A stretch of DNA of 64,000 nucleotides from Alphaproteobacteria bacterium (GCA_028281325.1 JANQKC010000010.1:248001-312000); one strand, 5' to 3'; shown: positions 37,600 through 46,341, counted from the first letter of the stretch. The notes: generated by a model not told the origin, from the letters alone. Numbers and translations are program-made.

Positions 37600-38223
37600 C
37601 TAAACCAGCGGATTCATGCAGTGTTCGCGATACGCCGGGCGGTCCTGCAACCGCGCGTACCAGGCCTCCAGATTCGGCATCGCCGGACGGTCGTCGACCA
37701 GCGTGAACCAGCGGAAGGCATGGACGCCGACCGGCATGTCGCCGAGGGTGAACTCGTTACCGGCAACGTAGTCGGTCTTGGCGAGCTGCTTGTCGAGAAT
37801 ACCCCACACCTTATGGCCCAACTTGATCGCCGCCTCGATGGCGGCCATGTCGCGCTCCGCCTCGGGCGTCCGCACCAGACCCCAGAAGATCGGCGTAATC
37901 TGCGGTACGGCGACCGACAATTTCCAGTCCATCCATTTATCCGCGGCCGCCCGCGCCTGCAGGTCGTCGGGCCAGATCGTTCCGCCGGGGGCGTGTTTCG
38001 CCGCGAGATACCGAATGATCGCGTTCGATTCCCACAGGATCAGACCGTCATCCTCAATGGTCGGCACCAATCCGTTCGGGTTTTTCTCGAGATAGTCCGG
38101 CTGGTCGTTCCCGCCGAACGGTCCGCCGATATCCTCGCGGTCGTATTCGATGCCCAGTTCGCCGCACAGCCACAGCACTTCCATCACATTGGACGACGTC
38201 TTGCGTCCTAGAATTTTCAACAT
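37600..38223 (-). CDS. glutathione S-transferase family protein
   Basis: A 207-residue protein with an N-terminal thioredoxin-like domain (about 1-80; NGLVPTIEDDGLILWESNAIIRYLA is the glutathione-binding block with cis-Pro and the Glu-Ser pair) and an all-helical C-terminal domain containing FTLGDMPVGVHAFRW (N-capping motif). The likely catalytic residue is a Ser or Thr near residues 9-11 (KTSSN). The substrate is unknown. It lies just upstream, on the same strand, of the nitrile-hydratase-like genes. Confidence 0.88.
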   Translation of the reverse strand: MLKILGRKTSSNVMEVLWLCGELGIEYDREDIGGPFGGNDQPDYLEKNPNGLVPTIEDDGLILWESNAIIRYLAAKHAPGGTIWPDDLQARAAADKWMDWKLSVAVPQITPIFWGLVRTPEAERDMAAIEAAIKLGHKVWGILDKQLAKTDYVAGNEFTLGDMPVGVHAFRWFTLVDDRPAMPNLEAWYARLQDRPAYREHCMNPLV

Positions 38224-38268
38224 GCGTCACTCCCTTCATTACGGTGCAAGTCGGTATCGATGATTTCG

Positions 38269-39339
38269 TTAGGTCGCAATGCCGGCCACGTCGCCGCGCG
38301 ACAGGCCGACCGATTCGGCCGCCGCCAGAATTTCTTCCCAGGTCGCGTCGTCGACCGGCACGCCCTTGGCTTCGCGCTCGGCGCGTGTCGCCCGTTCCGG
38401 ATCGCCCGGGACCAGTACCGGCTCGTCCGGGTTCTGTGGCGGCGACGCCTTTACATGCGCGATCGTGGCGTCGACCTCGGACTTATAGAAGTCGTCGTCG
38501 ACCATCCGGCGCGGGTCGAAGATGATCGCCAGCATGCTGTTCAGGATGGTGTCGTCCTGGCGTTGCGTCTCCGTGCGCATCGTCTGACCGCCGCTCAGCA
38601 CGCCGGCCAGCATTTCCGCCATCAGCGCCATACCGTAGCCCTTATGCCCGCCGAACGGCAGCACCGCGCCATAAGGCTGCGTGTACATCACGTTGGGATC
38701 GGTGGTCGGCTTACCGTCCGCGTCGATCAGCGCCCCTTCCTGTACCTGTTCGCCCTTGTTCTTGGCGACCCGGACCTTGCCCATCGCGATCACGCTGGTG
38801 GCCATATCGAGCAGCGTCGTGGGGTTGTTGTCGGTACCCGGCATGATGCAGGTGTACGGATTGGTGGCGTATCGCGCATCGCCGCCCCGGAAAGGCGCAA
38901 CCAGCGGCTTGTGTCCGATCACGTTGACATAATGCATTGAGATCATGCCGGCCTCGGCGGCTTGTTCGGCCCAGGCGCCGATGCGGCAGAGATGGAAGCT
39001 GTTGCGCAGCGACAGGATGCAGACGCCGTGCTCCCGCGCCCGGTCGATCCCCAGCGCCATCGCCTCGCGGCCAATCACCTGTCCGTAGCCGGTCTGCCCA
39101 TCGAGCACGAGGATCGTCCCCTCGTCCTTCACCACCTTGACATGCTGGTTCATCGCCAACTCGCCGGTCTTCGCGCAGGCGATGTAGCGCGGCAGCATGC
39201 CGACGCCGTGGCTGTCGTGACCGGTCAGGTTGGCGTCGACCAGATTGTCCGCCACCAGCGCCGGTTCGTCGCCCGTGCTGCCCGCGGCCGTGCAGATCGC
39301 GCGCACGACGGCGCGCAGTTTGTCGTGCTGAATCAGCAT
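38269..39339 (-). CDS. Ldh-family malate/L-lactate-type dehydrogenase
   Basis: A 356-residue NAD(P)-dependent 2-hydroxyacid dehydrogenase of the type II malate/lactate dehydrogenase family (YbiC-like). DANLTGHDSHGVGMLPRYI (catalytic His region) is near residue 40, SLRNSFHLCRIGAWAEQAAEAG near 109, and PFGGHKGYGMALMAEMLAGVLSG near 228. Several oxidoreductases share this fold (malate, sulfolactate, ureidoglycolate and delta-piperideine enzymes), so the substrate is uncertain. AAGGAAGGA precedes the start. It is 70 bp downstream of polA on the same strand. Confidence 0.88.
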   Translation of the reverse strand: MLIQHDKLRAVVRAICTAAGSTGDEPALVADNLVDANLTGHDSHGVGMLPRYIACAKTGELAMNQHVKVVKDEGTILVLDGQTGYGQVIGREAMALGIDRAREHGVCILSLRNSFHLCRIGAWAEQAAEAGMISMHYVNVIGHKPLVAPFRGGDARYATNPYTCIMPGTDNNPTTLLDMATSVIAMGKVRVAKNKGEQVQEGALIDADGKPTTDPNVMYTQPYGAVLPFGGHKGYGMALMAEMLAGVLSGGQTMRTETQRQDDTILNSMLAIIFDPRRMVDDDFYKSEVDATIAHVKASPPQNPDEPVLVPGDPERATRAEREAKGVPVDDATWEEILAAAESVGLSRGDVAGIAT

Positions 39340-39409
39340 GATGTTTCCTTCCTTAGAGGGCGTCCCGCTTGCCGCGGGGTTCTTGGTTTTGGCGGTACCC
39401 GGAAATGCG

Positions 39410-42199
39410 TCAGTGAGCCTGATCCCAGTTATCGCCGATCCCGGCGTCCACGACCAGGGGTACGTCGAGCGCGACCGCCGGTTCCGCCGCGCCGGCCATC
39501 ACGTCCTTCACCGCGGCGACGGTGTCGTCGATCTGGTCCGCGGGCACCTCGAAAATCAATTCGTCATGGACCTGCAGCAGCATGTCGGCGTCGAGTTTCC
39601 GCGCGGCCAAGCCTGCCGGCACCCGGATCATCGCGCGTTTGATGATGTCCGCCGCCGTCCCCTGGATCGGCGCGTTGATCGCCTGCCGTTCGGCGTAGTT
39701 CCGGCGCATCGGGTTCTTGTCGACGATGCCCGGCAGATGGATGCGGCGGCCGAATAGGGTGGTCACCATGCCAGTCGCGCGGCACTCATCGCGGGCGCGT
39801 TCCATATAGTCGTTGATGCCGGGATAGCGCTCGAAATAGGTCTCGATATAGTCGCGCGCTTCCTTCTGCGCGATGCCGAGCTGCCGCGCCAGCCCGAAGG
39901 CGCTGATGCCGTAGATGATGCCGAAATTGATCGCCTTGGCCTGGCGGCGCACCAGCGGGTCCATATCGTCCATCGGCACGTCGAAGACCTGCGACGCGGT
40001 CAGCGCATGGATGTCGGCGCCGTCATGGAAGGCGTCGATCAGCGATTGAATGCCCGCCATATGCGCCAACACGCGCAGTTCGATCTGGCTGTAGTCGAAG
40101 GACACCAGCTTGCAGCCCTCGCGCGCGATGAAGGCCTGGCGGATCTTGCGACCTTCCTCGGTCCGCACGGGAATATTCTGCAAATTCGGATCGGTCGAGG
40201 CGAGCCGCCCGGTCTGCGCCCCCGCCATCGCATAGGACGTGTGGATGCGTTGGGTGGTCGGATTGATCTCCTCGACCAGCTTGTCGGTATAGGTGCTTTT
40301 CAGCTTGGAAATCTGCCGCCAGTCGAGCACCCGTTTCGGCAGATCGTGCCCGGCGGCGGCGAGGCCTTCCAAGACGTCCTGATCGGTCTTGTAGGCGCCC
40401 GTCTTGGTCTTTTTCGCGCCCGGCAGGCCCATCTTGTCGAACAGGATTTCGCCGAGCTGTTTCGGCGAACCGATGTTGAAGTCTTCGCCCGCCAGGGTAC
40501 GGATCTCGTCTTCAAGTCCGCCCATGCGTTGGGCGAAATCGCGGCTCAGTCCGCGCAAGATCTCGGGGTCGACCAGCACGCCCTTGCGTTCGAGATTGGC
40601 CAACACCGAGATTAGCGGCCGTTCGATGGTCTCGTAAACGGTGGCCATACGCTCGGTGACCAAACGCGGCTTCAGCGTCTTGTGCAGCCGCAGCGTGATG
40701 TCGGCATCTTCCGCCGCGTAGCCGCACGCCTTGTCGAGCGGCACGTAGTCGAAGGTCACCTGCGATTTGCCGCTACCGACCACGTCCTTGTACTTCACCG
40801 TGGTCATGCCGAGATGGCGGTCGGCCAATTCGTCCATGCCGTGTTTGTTGGACCCGCCGTCCAGCACGAAGGACAGCAGCATCGTGTCATCGACGGGCGC
40901 CACCTCGACCCCGTGCCGGGCGAGGATCAGCGCGTCGTATTTGATGTTCTGCCCGATCTTCAGGACCGACGGGTCCTCGAGCAGCGGCTTCAGCATGTCG
41001 AGCGCGCGTTTGAGGCGAATCTGCTCGGGCGCGCCGTCCGCCGATTCCGGGTCGCCGCCGCCGGCGAGATCCAGCGCGCCCTGTCCGTTCGGATTGCGGT
41101 GGGCGACCGGGATGTAGCACGCCCTGCCCGGCGTCACCGACAGCGAGAGGCCCACCAACTCGGCCACGGTCGCGTTCAGCGAGGTCGTCTCGGTGTCGAC
41201 CGCGACGAAGCCGGCGTCGGTCGCCGCCTCGATCCAGGCCGCCAGTGCCTTCTCGTCCTGCACCAATTCATACTCGACCTCGTCGGGCGGCGTGTCCGCT
41301 TCGTCGGCCGACTCGATGCCGAGGCTGCTTTCGACCCGCGACACGATCGACTTGAAGCCCTGCTCCTGCAGGAAGGCGATCAGCGCCTCGGGGTCGGGGT
41401 CGCGCCGGCCGAAGCTGTCCAGGCCCGCCTCGACCGGAACGTCGTCGCGCAACTGCACGAGCTGGCGGGAAATCCGCGCCAGTTCCGCGTTCTCGATCAG
41501 GTTCTGCCGCCGTTTCGGCTGCTTGATCTCCTCGGCCCGGTCGAGCAGCGAGTCCAGGTCGCCGTACTCGGTCAGGAGCTGCGCCGCGGTCTTGACACCG
41601 ATCCCCGGCACGCCCGGCACGTTGTCGCTCGAATCGCCGGCCAGCGCCTGCACCTCGACCACCTTGTCCGGCCCGAGGCCGAACTTCTCGACCACCTCGT
41701 CATGGCCGATCACCTTGTTCTTCATGGCGTCGAACATGGACACCTTGTCGGTGACCAGCTGCATCAGGTCTTTGTCCGACGACACGATGGTGACCTCGGC
41801 GCCCGCATCGGTCGCCTGTTTGGCGTAGGTGGCGATGATGTCGTCCGCCTCGTAGCCCGGCATCTCGATCGCGGGGACGTTGAACGCCTCGACCGTCGCC
41901 TTCACCAGGTCGAACTGCGGCACCAGTTCCTCCGGCGGCGGCGGGCGATGCGCCTTGTAATCGGCATAGATGTCGTTGCGGAAGGTCTTGCGCGCCGCGT
42001 CGAAAATGACCGCGAGACAGTCCGCGTCGGTATCGGTCAGGATCTTCATCAGCATCTGCGTGAACCCATAGACCGCGTTGACGGGCGTTCCGTCCGGGCG
42101 AGTCAGCGGGCGCACGGCATGGAAGGCGCGGAAGATGAAGCCCGATCCGTCGATCAGGTAGACATGCTTGGGCGCGGAGGTCTCGGTTGACTTTGGCAT
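39410..42199 (-). CDS. polA: DNA polymerase I
   Basis: A 929-residue polymerase with three domains: an N-terminal 5'-3' flap nuclease (about 1-290; YLIDGSGFIFRAFHA, MPGYEADDIIATYA, GDSSDNVPGVPGIG), a proofreading exonuclease (about 320-520) and the polymerase (about 560-929). Proofreading looks intact, with VDTETTSLN, NIKYDALIL and AAEDADITLRL holding the exo I-III acids. The polymerase motifs are VSFDYSQIELRVLAH (A), RRQAKAINFGIIYG (B) and LLQVHDELIFEVP (C). It fills gaps after repair and primer removal. Confidence 0.98.
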   Translation of the reverse strand: MPKSTETSAPKHVYLIDGSGFIFRAFHAVRPLTRPDGTPVNAVYGFTQMLMKILTDTDADCLAVIFDAARKTFRNDIYADYKAHRPPPPEELVPQFDLVKATVEAFNVPAIEMPGYEADDIIATYAKQATDAGAEVTIVSSDKDLMQLVTDKVSMFDAMKNKVIGHDEVVEKFGLGPDKVVEVQALAGDSSDNVPGVPGIGVKTAAQLLTEYGDLDSLLDRAEEIKQPKRRQNLIENAELARISRQLVQLRDDVPVEAGLDSFGRRDPDPEALIAFLQEQGFKSIVSRVESSLGIESADEADTPPDEVEYELVQDEKALAAWIEAATDAGFVAVDTETTSLNATVAELVGLSLSVTPGRACYIPVAHRNPNGQGALDLAGGGDPESADGAPEQIRLKRALDMLKPLLEDPSVLKIGQNIKYDALILARHGVEVAPVDDTMLLSFVLDGGSNKHGMDELADRHLGMTTVKYKDVVGSGKSQVTFDYVPLDKACGYAAEDADITLRLHKTLKPRLVTERMATVYETIERPLISVLANLERKGVLVDPEILRGLSRDFAQRMGGLEDEIRTLAGEDFNIGSPKQLGEILFDKMGLPGAKKTKTGAYKTDQDVLEGLAAAGHDLPKRVLDWRQISKLKSTYTDKLVEEINPTTQRIHTSYAMAGAQTGRLASTDPNLQNIPVRTEEGRKIRQAFIAREGCKLVSFDYSQIELRVLAHMAGIQSLIDAFHDGADIHALTASQVFDVPMDDMDPLVRRQAKAINFGIIYGISAFGLARQLGIAQKEARDYIETYFERYPGINDYMERARDECRATGMVTTLFGRRIHLPGIVDKNPMRRNYAERQAINAPIQGTAADIIKRAMIRVPAGLAARKLDADMLLQVHDELIFEVPADQIDDTVAAVKDVMAGAAEPAVALDVPLVVDAGIGDNWDQAH

Positions 42200-42319
42200 G
42201 CGGACTCACACAAGAAAGGATGATAAGAATCAGGATGCCGGATCGCACCCCGGCCGGCAAGACGTCGCGTCGCACGGCTGCCGATTTCCCGAACACTTTA
42301 CCTTAGGAACGGAGCCCCC

Positions 42320-42712
42320 ATGACCATTACCGAAATGATACCGCTGCTCAACGTGGAGGACGCCGACCGCAGCATCGCCTTCTATCGCGACGCGCTGGGC
42401 TTCGAGGCGGCGCAGACATTCGAGGCGGACGGCGCGACGGTTTGGGCGATGCTCGCCAGCGGCGACACCAAGCTGATGATCAACCAGTCGGATCACGCCG
42501 ACAGCACGGCGCGGCAGGACGCGGCCAGCTACGGCGACGTGGTGCTGTATTGCTATGTCGAGTCGGCCCGCGACCGGCATGCGGACCTGACGGCGCGCGG
42601 CGTGACGGTCGGCGAGGTCACGACCGAGGCCTACGGTATGGAGGAGTTCCTGTTGCGCGACCCCGACGGCTACGAGATCGCCATCGGCAGCCGGTTGACG
42701 CAGATCGCCTGA
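42320..42712 (+). CDS. VOC-family (glyoxalase/bleomycin-resistance) protein
   Basis: A 130-residue protein with two beta-alpha-beta-beta-beta modules. It starts MIPLLNVEDADRSIAFYRDALGFE and ends FLLRDPDGYEIAIGSRL, the usual first and last strands of the VOC fold. Its metal ligands would be in these strands (Glu near the end). It may detoxify a small electrophile or bind a drug; the substrate is unknown. GGAG lies 5-6 bases before the ATG. Confidence 0.85.
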   Translation: MTITEMIPLLNVEDADRSIAFYRDALGFEAAQTFEADGATVWAMLASGDTKLMINQSDHADSTARQDAASYGDVVLYCYVESARDRHADLTARGVTVGEVTTEAYGMEEFLLRDPDGYEIAIGSRLTQIA

Positions 42713-42717
42713 ACCGC

Positions 42718-42897
42718 CTAATGCGCGGCGGCCGCCTTCGCGCCCTTCTTCAGGACGAAGCGCCGGCCGCAATAGGGGCAGTCGATCTCATTCTTCTCCC
42801 CCATGTTGAGAAAGACGCGGGGATGGCCCAGCGCCCCGCCGCCACCGTCGCAGACGACCTGCGGGCTATCGACCTCGACCGTTTCTACGGGTTCCAT
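42718..42897 (-). CDS. zf-CHCC zinc-finger protein (NDUFS6-like)
   Basis: A 59-residue protein that is almost entirely one zinc finger: VVCDGGGGALGHPRVFLNM, then IDCPYCGRRFVL with the ligands Cys, His, Cys, Cys in family spacing. This matches bacterial relatives of the complex I subunit NDUFS6. The start is the ATG at 42897 with AAGGAGGG upstream; the longer frame to 43002 runs into the ABC gene promoter. A role in complex I is possible by homology. Confidence 0.85.
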   Translation of the reverse strand: MEPVETVEVDSPQVVCDGGGGALGHPRVFLNMGEKNEIDCPYCGRRFVLKKGAKAAAAH

Positions 42898-43035
42898 GGC
42901 AGCGCGACCCTCCTTTGCGCAAATGTGAACGGCAATGCCGCCGCCGGGCGTTGATTGACCCGCCGGCCCGGCGGATGATACCGAAAGCACCGTTTCGTTC
43001 AACCATTCACATTCCGACGGGATCGATCCGCCGAC

Positions 43036-44049
43036 ATGGCCCAGCCCGCCACCGAACAGCCACCCGCCGACCTACAAGTCCCCGACAACGCCATCGAAGT
43101 GCGCGGGCTGACGAAGGTCTATGGCGGCCGCAAGGCGCGCGGATCGAAACCGGCGTTGGACAATGTCGACCTCGACGTGCCGCAAGGCGCGCTGTTCGCC
43201 CTGCTGGGTCCCAACGGCGCGGGGAAGTCGACGCTGATCAACATCCTGGCCGGGCTCGTGGTCAAGACGGCGGGCAGCGCGCGCGTCTGGAACATCGACA
43301 TCGACGCTGACCCACGCGGCGCGCGCGCCGCCATCGGCGTGGTGCCGCAGGAACTGAACATCGATTCCTATTTCACGCCGCGCGAATACATGGAGATGCA
43401 GGCCGGGTTGTACGGCGTGCCGGTGCGCGAGCGCCGGACCATGGAAATCCTCGACATGGTCGGCCTGACCGAGAAGGCGGATTCCTACGGCCGCACGCTG
43501 TCCGGCGGCATGCGGCGGCGGCTGTTGATCGCCAAGGCGATGGTCCACGACCCGCCGATCCTTGTGCTGGACGAGCCGACCGCCGGCGTCGACATCGCGC
43601 TGCGCGAGCAGCTTTGGGAGAATGTGCGGGCCTTGAACCGGCGCGGCGTGACGATCCTGCTGACCACGCATTACCTGGAGGAAGCCGAGGAACTGTGCGA
43701 CCGCATCGCGATCATCAACCATGGCCGGGTCGTCGCCTGCGACAGCCGCGACGCGATGCTGCATCGGCTCGACAGCAAGACCATGGACGTGACCGTATCC
43801 GGCGCGATCGGCGATATTCCCGACCCGTTGCGCCGCTACAAGACCGACTGCCCCGCGCCGAACCGACTGCGCATCCATTACCAAAGCGGCCGCACGCGGG
43901 CCGGCGAAATCCTCGACGCGATCGCGCGGAGCGGGCTGGACATCGTCGACCTGCGGACGGAGGAGGCCGACTTGGCCGCGATTTTCCGGCAATTGACGCG
44001 GGGCGACGGCGGCACCGCGCGACAGCCGCACGAGGACGAGTACCGATGA
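43036..44049 (+). CDS. ABC transporter ATP-binding protein
   Basis: A 337-residue ATPase of the drug/antibiotic exporter (CcmA/DrrA-like) class. Walker A LLGPNGAGKSTLI lies at about residue 56, the Q-loop in VVPQELNID, the signature TLSGGMRRRLLIAKAM near 155, Walker B ILVLDEPTAGVD and the H-loop LLTTHYLEEAEEL after it. A C-terminal extension of about 90 residues follows the ATPase. No permease gene is adjacent: the next gene, overlapping by ATGA, is a lipoprotein hydrolase. A remote permease or a regulatory role are alternatives. Confidence 0.9.
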   Translation: MAQPATEQPPADLQVPDNAIEVRGLTKVYGGRKARGSKPALDNVDLDVPQGALFALLGPNGAGKSTLINILAGLVVKTAGSARVWNIDIDADPRGARAAIGVVPQELNIDSYFTPREYMEMQAGLYGVPVRERRTMEILDMVGLTEKADSYGRTLSGGMRRRLLIAKAMVHDPPILVLDEPTAGVDIALREQLWENVRALNRRGVTILLTTHYLEEAEELCDRIAIINHGRVVACDSRDAMLHRLDSKTMDVTVSGAIGDIPDPLRRYKTDCPAPNRLRIHYQSGRTRAGEILDAIARSGLDIVDLRTEEADLAAIFRQLTRGDGGTARQPHEDEYR

Positions 44050-45131
44050 CGCGCCGGATGATCGCGCTGACGGCGGCGCTCGGCGCCCTCCTGCTGGCGG
44101 TCGGGGGCTGTGCGCCCCGCGTCCAGCCACCCGGCGAAACGATCGCCCCGGCGGCGATCGACGGGGGCCATCTGCGCATGCCCGACGGGTCGCACCTGCC
44201 GCTGCGGGTCTGGAAGACCGAGGGCAAGCCGCGCGTGGTCGTGCTCGCCCTGCACGGGTTCAACGATTATTCCAACGCCTTCGACGCACCCGCGCGGACG
44301 CTGGCCCGGAACGGCGTCCTGACCTACGCCTACGACCAGCGCGGTTTCGGCGGGGCCCCGCACCGCGGCATCTGGCCGGGCGTGCAGGGCCTGACGGCCG
44401 ACCTGCGGGCCGCCAGCCGCCTGATCAAGGAGCGCCACCCCGACACGCCCCTGGTGTTGCTCGGCGAAAGCATGGGCGGCAGCGTCATCATGGCGGCGAT
44501 GGCGGAAGACGACCCGCCGGCAGCCGACCGTGTCGTGCTGTCCGCGCCCGCCGTCTGGGCGCGCCCGGTCATGCCGGCCTGGCAGCGGGGCCTTTTGTCT
44601 TTCTTCGCGCACACGATCCGGGCCGCGCAGTTCACCGGCCAGGGTTTCGGCAAGGTGCCGTCCGATAACATCGACATGCTGCGCCAACTGGGGCGCGACC
44701 CGAAGGTCATCAAATGGACCCGGGTGGACGCCGTCTACGGTCTCGTCAACCTGATGGACGCCGCCCTGGACGCGGCCCCGGCGCTGCGCGGCGACGTGCT
44801 GATTCTGCTGGGCCGAAACGAGGACATCATCCCGGACTTCGCCATGACCGCCTTCCGCGACCGCCTGCCGACGAACGAGTGCGGCATCCGCGTCGCGCAA
44901 TATGACAGCGGCTTCCATATGTTGCTGCGAGACCTGAACGCCGACCGGGTGCTGGGCGACATCGCCGCGTGGCTGGACGATCCCGAGGGCGATTTACCGT
45001 CCGGGTCCGAACGCCCCCTCATGGTCGCCGGGGCCGGGTCGGCGACGGAAAAAGGAATGAAAGAAGGGGATGGCGCCGCGGCACAGCTTGCCGTACATTG
45101 CGCCGGTTCGAAACAGGCAAGGCGCCCGTAG
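44046..45131 (+). CDS. alpha/beta-hydrolase lipoprotein (monoacylglycerol-lipase-like)
   Basis: A 361-residue protein with a type II signal peptide and lipobox (VGGC, Cys about 22). The hydrolase core has VLALHGFNDYSNAFD, YAYDQRGFGGAPH and the nucleophile elbow LLGESMGGSVI at about 141, then the Asp in GRNEDIIPDF and His in SGFHMLL to complete the triad. The last about 45 residues (from the EGDLPSG region) look unlike the family, and the stop codon TAG lies 8 bases inside tRNA-Arg. This suggests the normal end was lost or the tail is new. Translation is coupled to the ABC ATPase. Confidence 0.88.
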   Translation: MTRRMIALTAALGALLLAVGGCAPRVQPPGETIAPAAIDGGHLRMPDGSHLPLRVWKTEGKPRVVVLALHGFNDYSNAFDAPARTLARNGVLTYAYDQRGFGGAPHRGIWPGVQGLTADLRAASRLIKERHPDTPLVLLGESMGGSVIMAAMAEDDPPAADRVVLSAPAVWARPVMPAWQRGLLSFFAHTIRAAQFTGQGFGKVPSDNIDMLRQLGRDPKVIKWTRVDAVYGLVNLMDAALDAAPALRGDVLILLGRNEDIIPDFAMTAFRDRLPTNECGIRVAQYDSGFHMLLRDLNADRVLGDIAAWLDDPEGDLPSGSERPLMVAGAGSATEKGMKEGDGAAAQLAVHCAGSKQARRP

Positions 45132-45198
45132 CTCAGCTGGATAGAGCGACGCCCTCCGGAGGCGTAGGTCAGGGGTTCGAATCCTCTCGGGCGCGCCA
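45122..45198 (+). tRNA. tRNA-Arg (CCG)
   Basis: A 77-nt cloverleaf: acceptor stem GCGCCCG with CGGGCGC, D arm, anticodon stem ACGCC/GGCGT with loop CTCCGGA, T arm, discriminator G and encoded CCA. The anticodon CCG is at 45156-45158 and reads CGG. The first ten bases overlap the end of the hydrolase gene on the same strand. Confidence 0.97.
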
Positions 45199-45520
45199 TT
45201 TTTTCGCAAATGGCCAGCCTTTTGTTCATGAACGCATTCGTCCGAATGCGCCGACCTTCTCACAATGCGCACCCTAGCCGCCGTCAACGTGTCGAGCATG
45301 GGTAGGGAGACGGCATAGAATGTCGAGGTACCTGTCGAGCGCTCCATGCGACGGGTTTTCAAAAAGGATCGTCGGGTTCGATAGACGATCCGGCGCCGAG
45401 AAGTCAACGAAACCTCAACGCTTTGATTTACATAGACAATATAAGCGAATCATAATTGTAACAATTCGTCCGTACAAATTTATGTTGTCCGATTTTTTTC
45501 GGCTGTATACAATGCGGTCG
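45199..45520. other. intergenic region after tRNA-Arg
   Basis: About 320 bp without a convincing gene. From about 45420 it is clearly richer in A and T than the surrounding genome. A T-run (TTTTTT) follows the tRNA directly at 45199-45204, possibly ending its transcript. An in-frame extension of the downstream small gene reaches back to 45320 but lacks protein-like character. Confidence 0.5.
45454..45466. promoter_or_regulatory. palindrome AATTGT-A-ACAATT
   Basis: A perfect 6-bp palindrome around one central base, 55 bp before the small zinc-protein start and in the AT-rich patch. Such short symmetric sites are typical of dimeric regulator operators. No regulator is identifiable. Confidence 0.4.
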
Positions 45521-45706
45521 ATGAAATTCAACAAAAGAAAACTCTACAAGGCTAGGGAGCGAAAATGCCTGATGTGTACCAAGACGTTTGAGAGCGAGTG
45601 GGCGGGCAACCGTATCTGCAAGAAATGCCGCACCTCATCGTCTTGGAAAGAAGGCAACATGACCTCCGTCGATCCCGTTTGTACCGAAAGCGCCGCACTC
45701 TCCTAG
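45521..45706 (+). CDS. small two-CxxC zinc-binding protein
   Basis: A 61-residue basic protein. The pairs CLMC (about residues 13-16) and CKKC (about 28-31) surround TKTFESEWAGNRI, forming a short zinc ribbon; the rest is Ser/Thr-rich. It resembles small alphaproteobacterial proteins I recall with the pattern CLMCxKxFxSxWxGxRxCxxC, of unknown function. The start is the ATG at 45521, with another at 45512. It may bind nucleic acid. It sits in AT-rich DNA next to a tRNA, a common site for acquired genes. Confidence 0.65.
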   Translation: MKFNKRKLYKARERKCLMCTKTFESEWAGNRICKKCRTSSSWKEGNMTSVDPVCTESAALS

Positions 45707-45987
45707 TCTTAACTTAGAGCAGAAAATTTGGTGGTTGGACGCGGTTCCCGCCGTAAACGGTTAGGGATCAAGGGGGAATTGCGCCCGACCGAGTTGGCAG
45801 CCCGCGTTGCCCGGCTCCGCCCGTTCGTCCTGCAATTGGCCGCGGACGGTCGGTTCGCCCCTCGGTTTCCGTCGAAACCGGCCTGGGCGACACGGGAGGA
45901 GTCTGTCCGCCGTCGCACCCGCTCGGCCCGTATCATCGGCGCGTCGGGGCGGTGCCGTATTTCCGATATGGCCCGAACCTGTGCCGC
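45707..45987. other. stretch with no supported gene
   Basis: About 280 bp. Several open frames exist on both strands (for example a plus-strand frame from 45728), but their translations are Arg-rich and have no recognisable family. I see nothing else here. Confidence 0.4.
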
Positions 45988-46193
45988 ATGACGGGTCTGG
46001 CTCTCGGCCCCCTGGCCGCCGCACCCGCCGTTGCCCTCGCCGCCGCACTGGACGTCGAGGTCGAGTGGTGCGGCCAGGCCGCGGACATGGATTCATCCGC
46101 GAGTACTACAAGCCGGACCTGGCCCTGCCGCCGATCGGCGGCCGTTTCACGATGGACTCGGTCCACGCGGCCTGCGTGACGCGCGAATTCTGA
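45988..46193 (+). pseudogene. possible frameshifted small exported protein
   Basis: One frame from the ATG at 45988 encodes a hydrophobic start (MTGLALGPLAAAPAVALAAA) and continues to CGQAADM. The protein-like sequence then continues in another frame as GFIREYYKPDLALPPIGG, and ends with TREF and a stop at 46191-46193. Joining the frames near 46088 would give one protein of about 68 residues with a signal-like N-terminus. A strong terminator begins 23 bases later, suggesting a true transcription unit. It may be a recent mutation or a sequencing error. Confidence 0.3.
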
Positions 46194-46215
46194 TTTTAGC
46201 TTTTTTCCGGTTAAG

Positions 46216-46255
46216 AATACGGCGGGTCAAGCCCCGATGGCCCGCCGTATTTTAT
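46216..46255 (+). terminator. intrinsic terminator
   Basis: Perfect 11-bp stem AATACGGCGGG (46216-46226) and CCCGCCGTATT (46241-46251) with a 14-nt loop, followed by TTATTG. With the last stem bases the downstream side reads TATTTTATT. It is the best intrinsic terminator in the window and faces the candidate frameshifted gene. Confidence 0.88.
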
Positions 46256-46341
46256 TGATCCATAAAGCAAAACAACATTGGGTCGGATTTTCGCCCGATT
46301 TCGGCGTTTTTCCGATTCAGTCGAATTAAACTAAAAACAAG

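Noticed and set aside
39410-42199. PolA lacking proofreading
   Set aside because: The DxE (DTETTS), NIKYD and YAAEDAD exonuclease motifs are all present.
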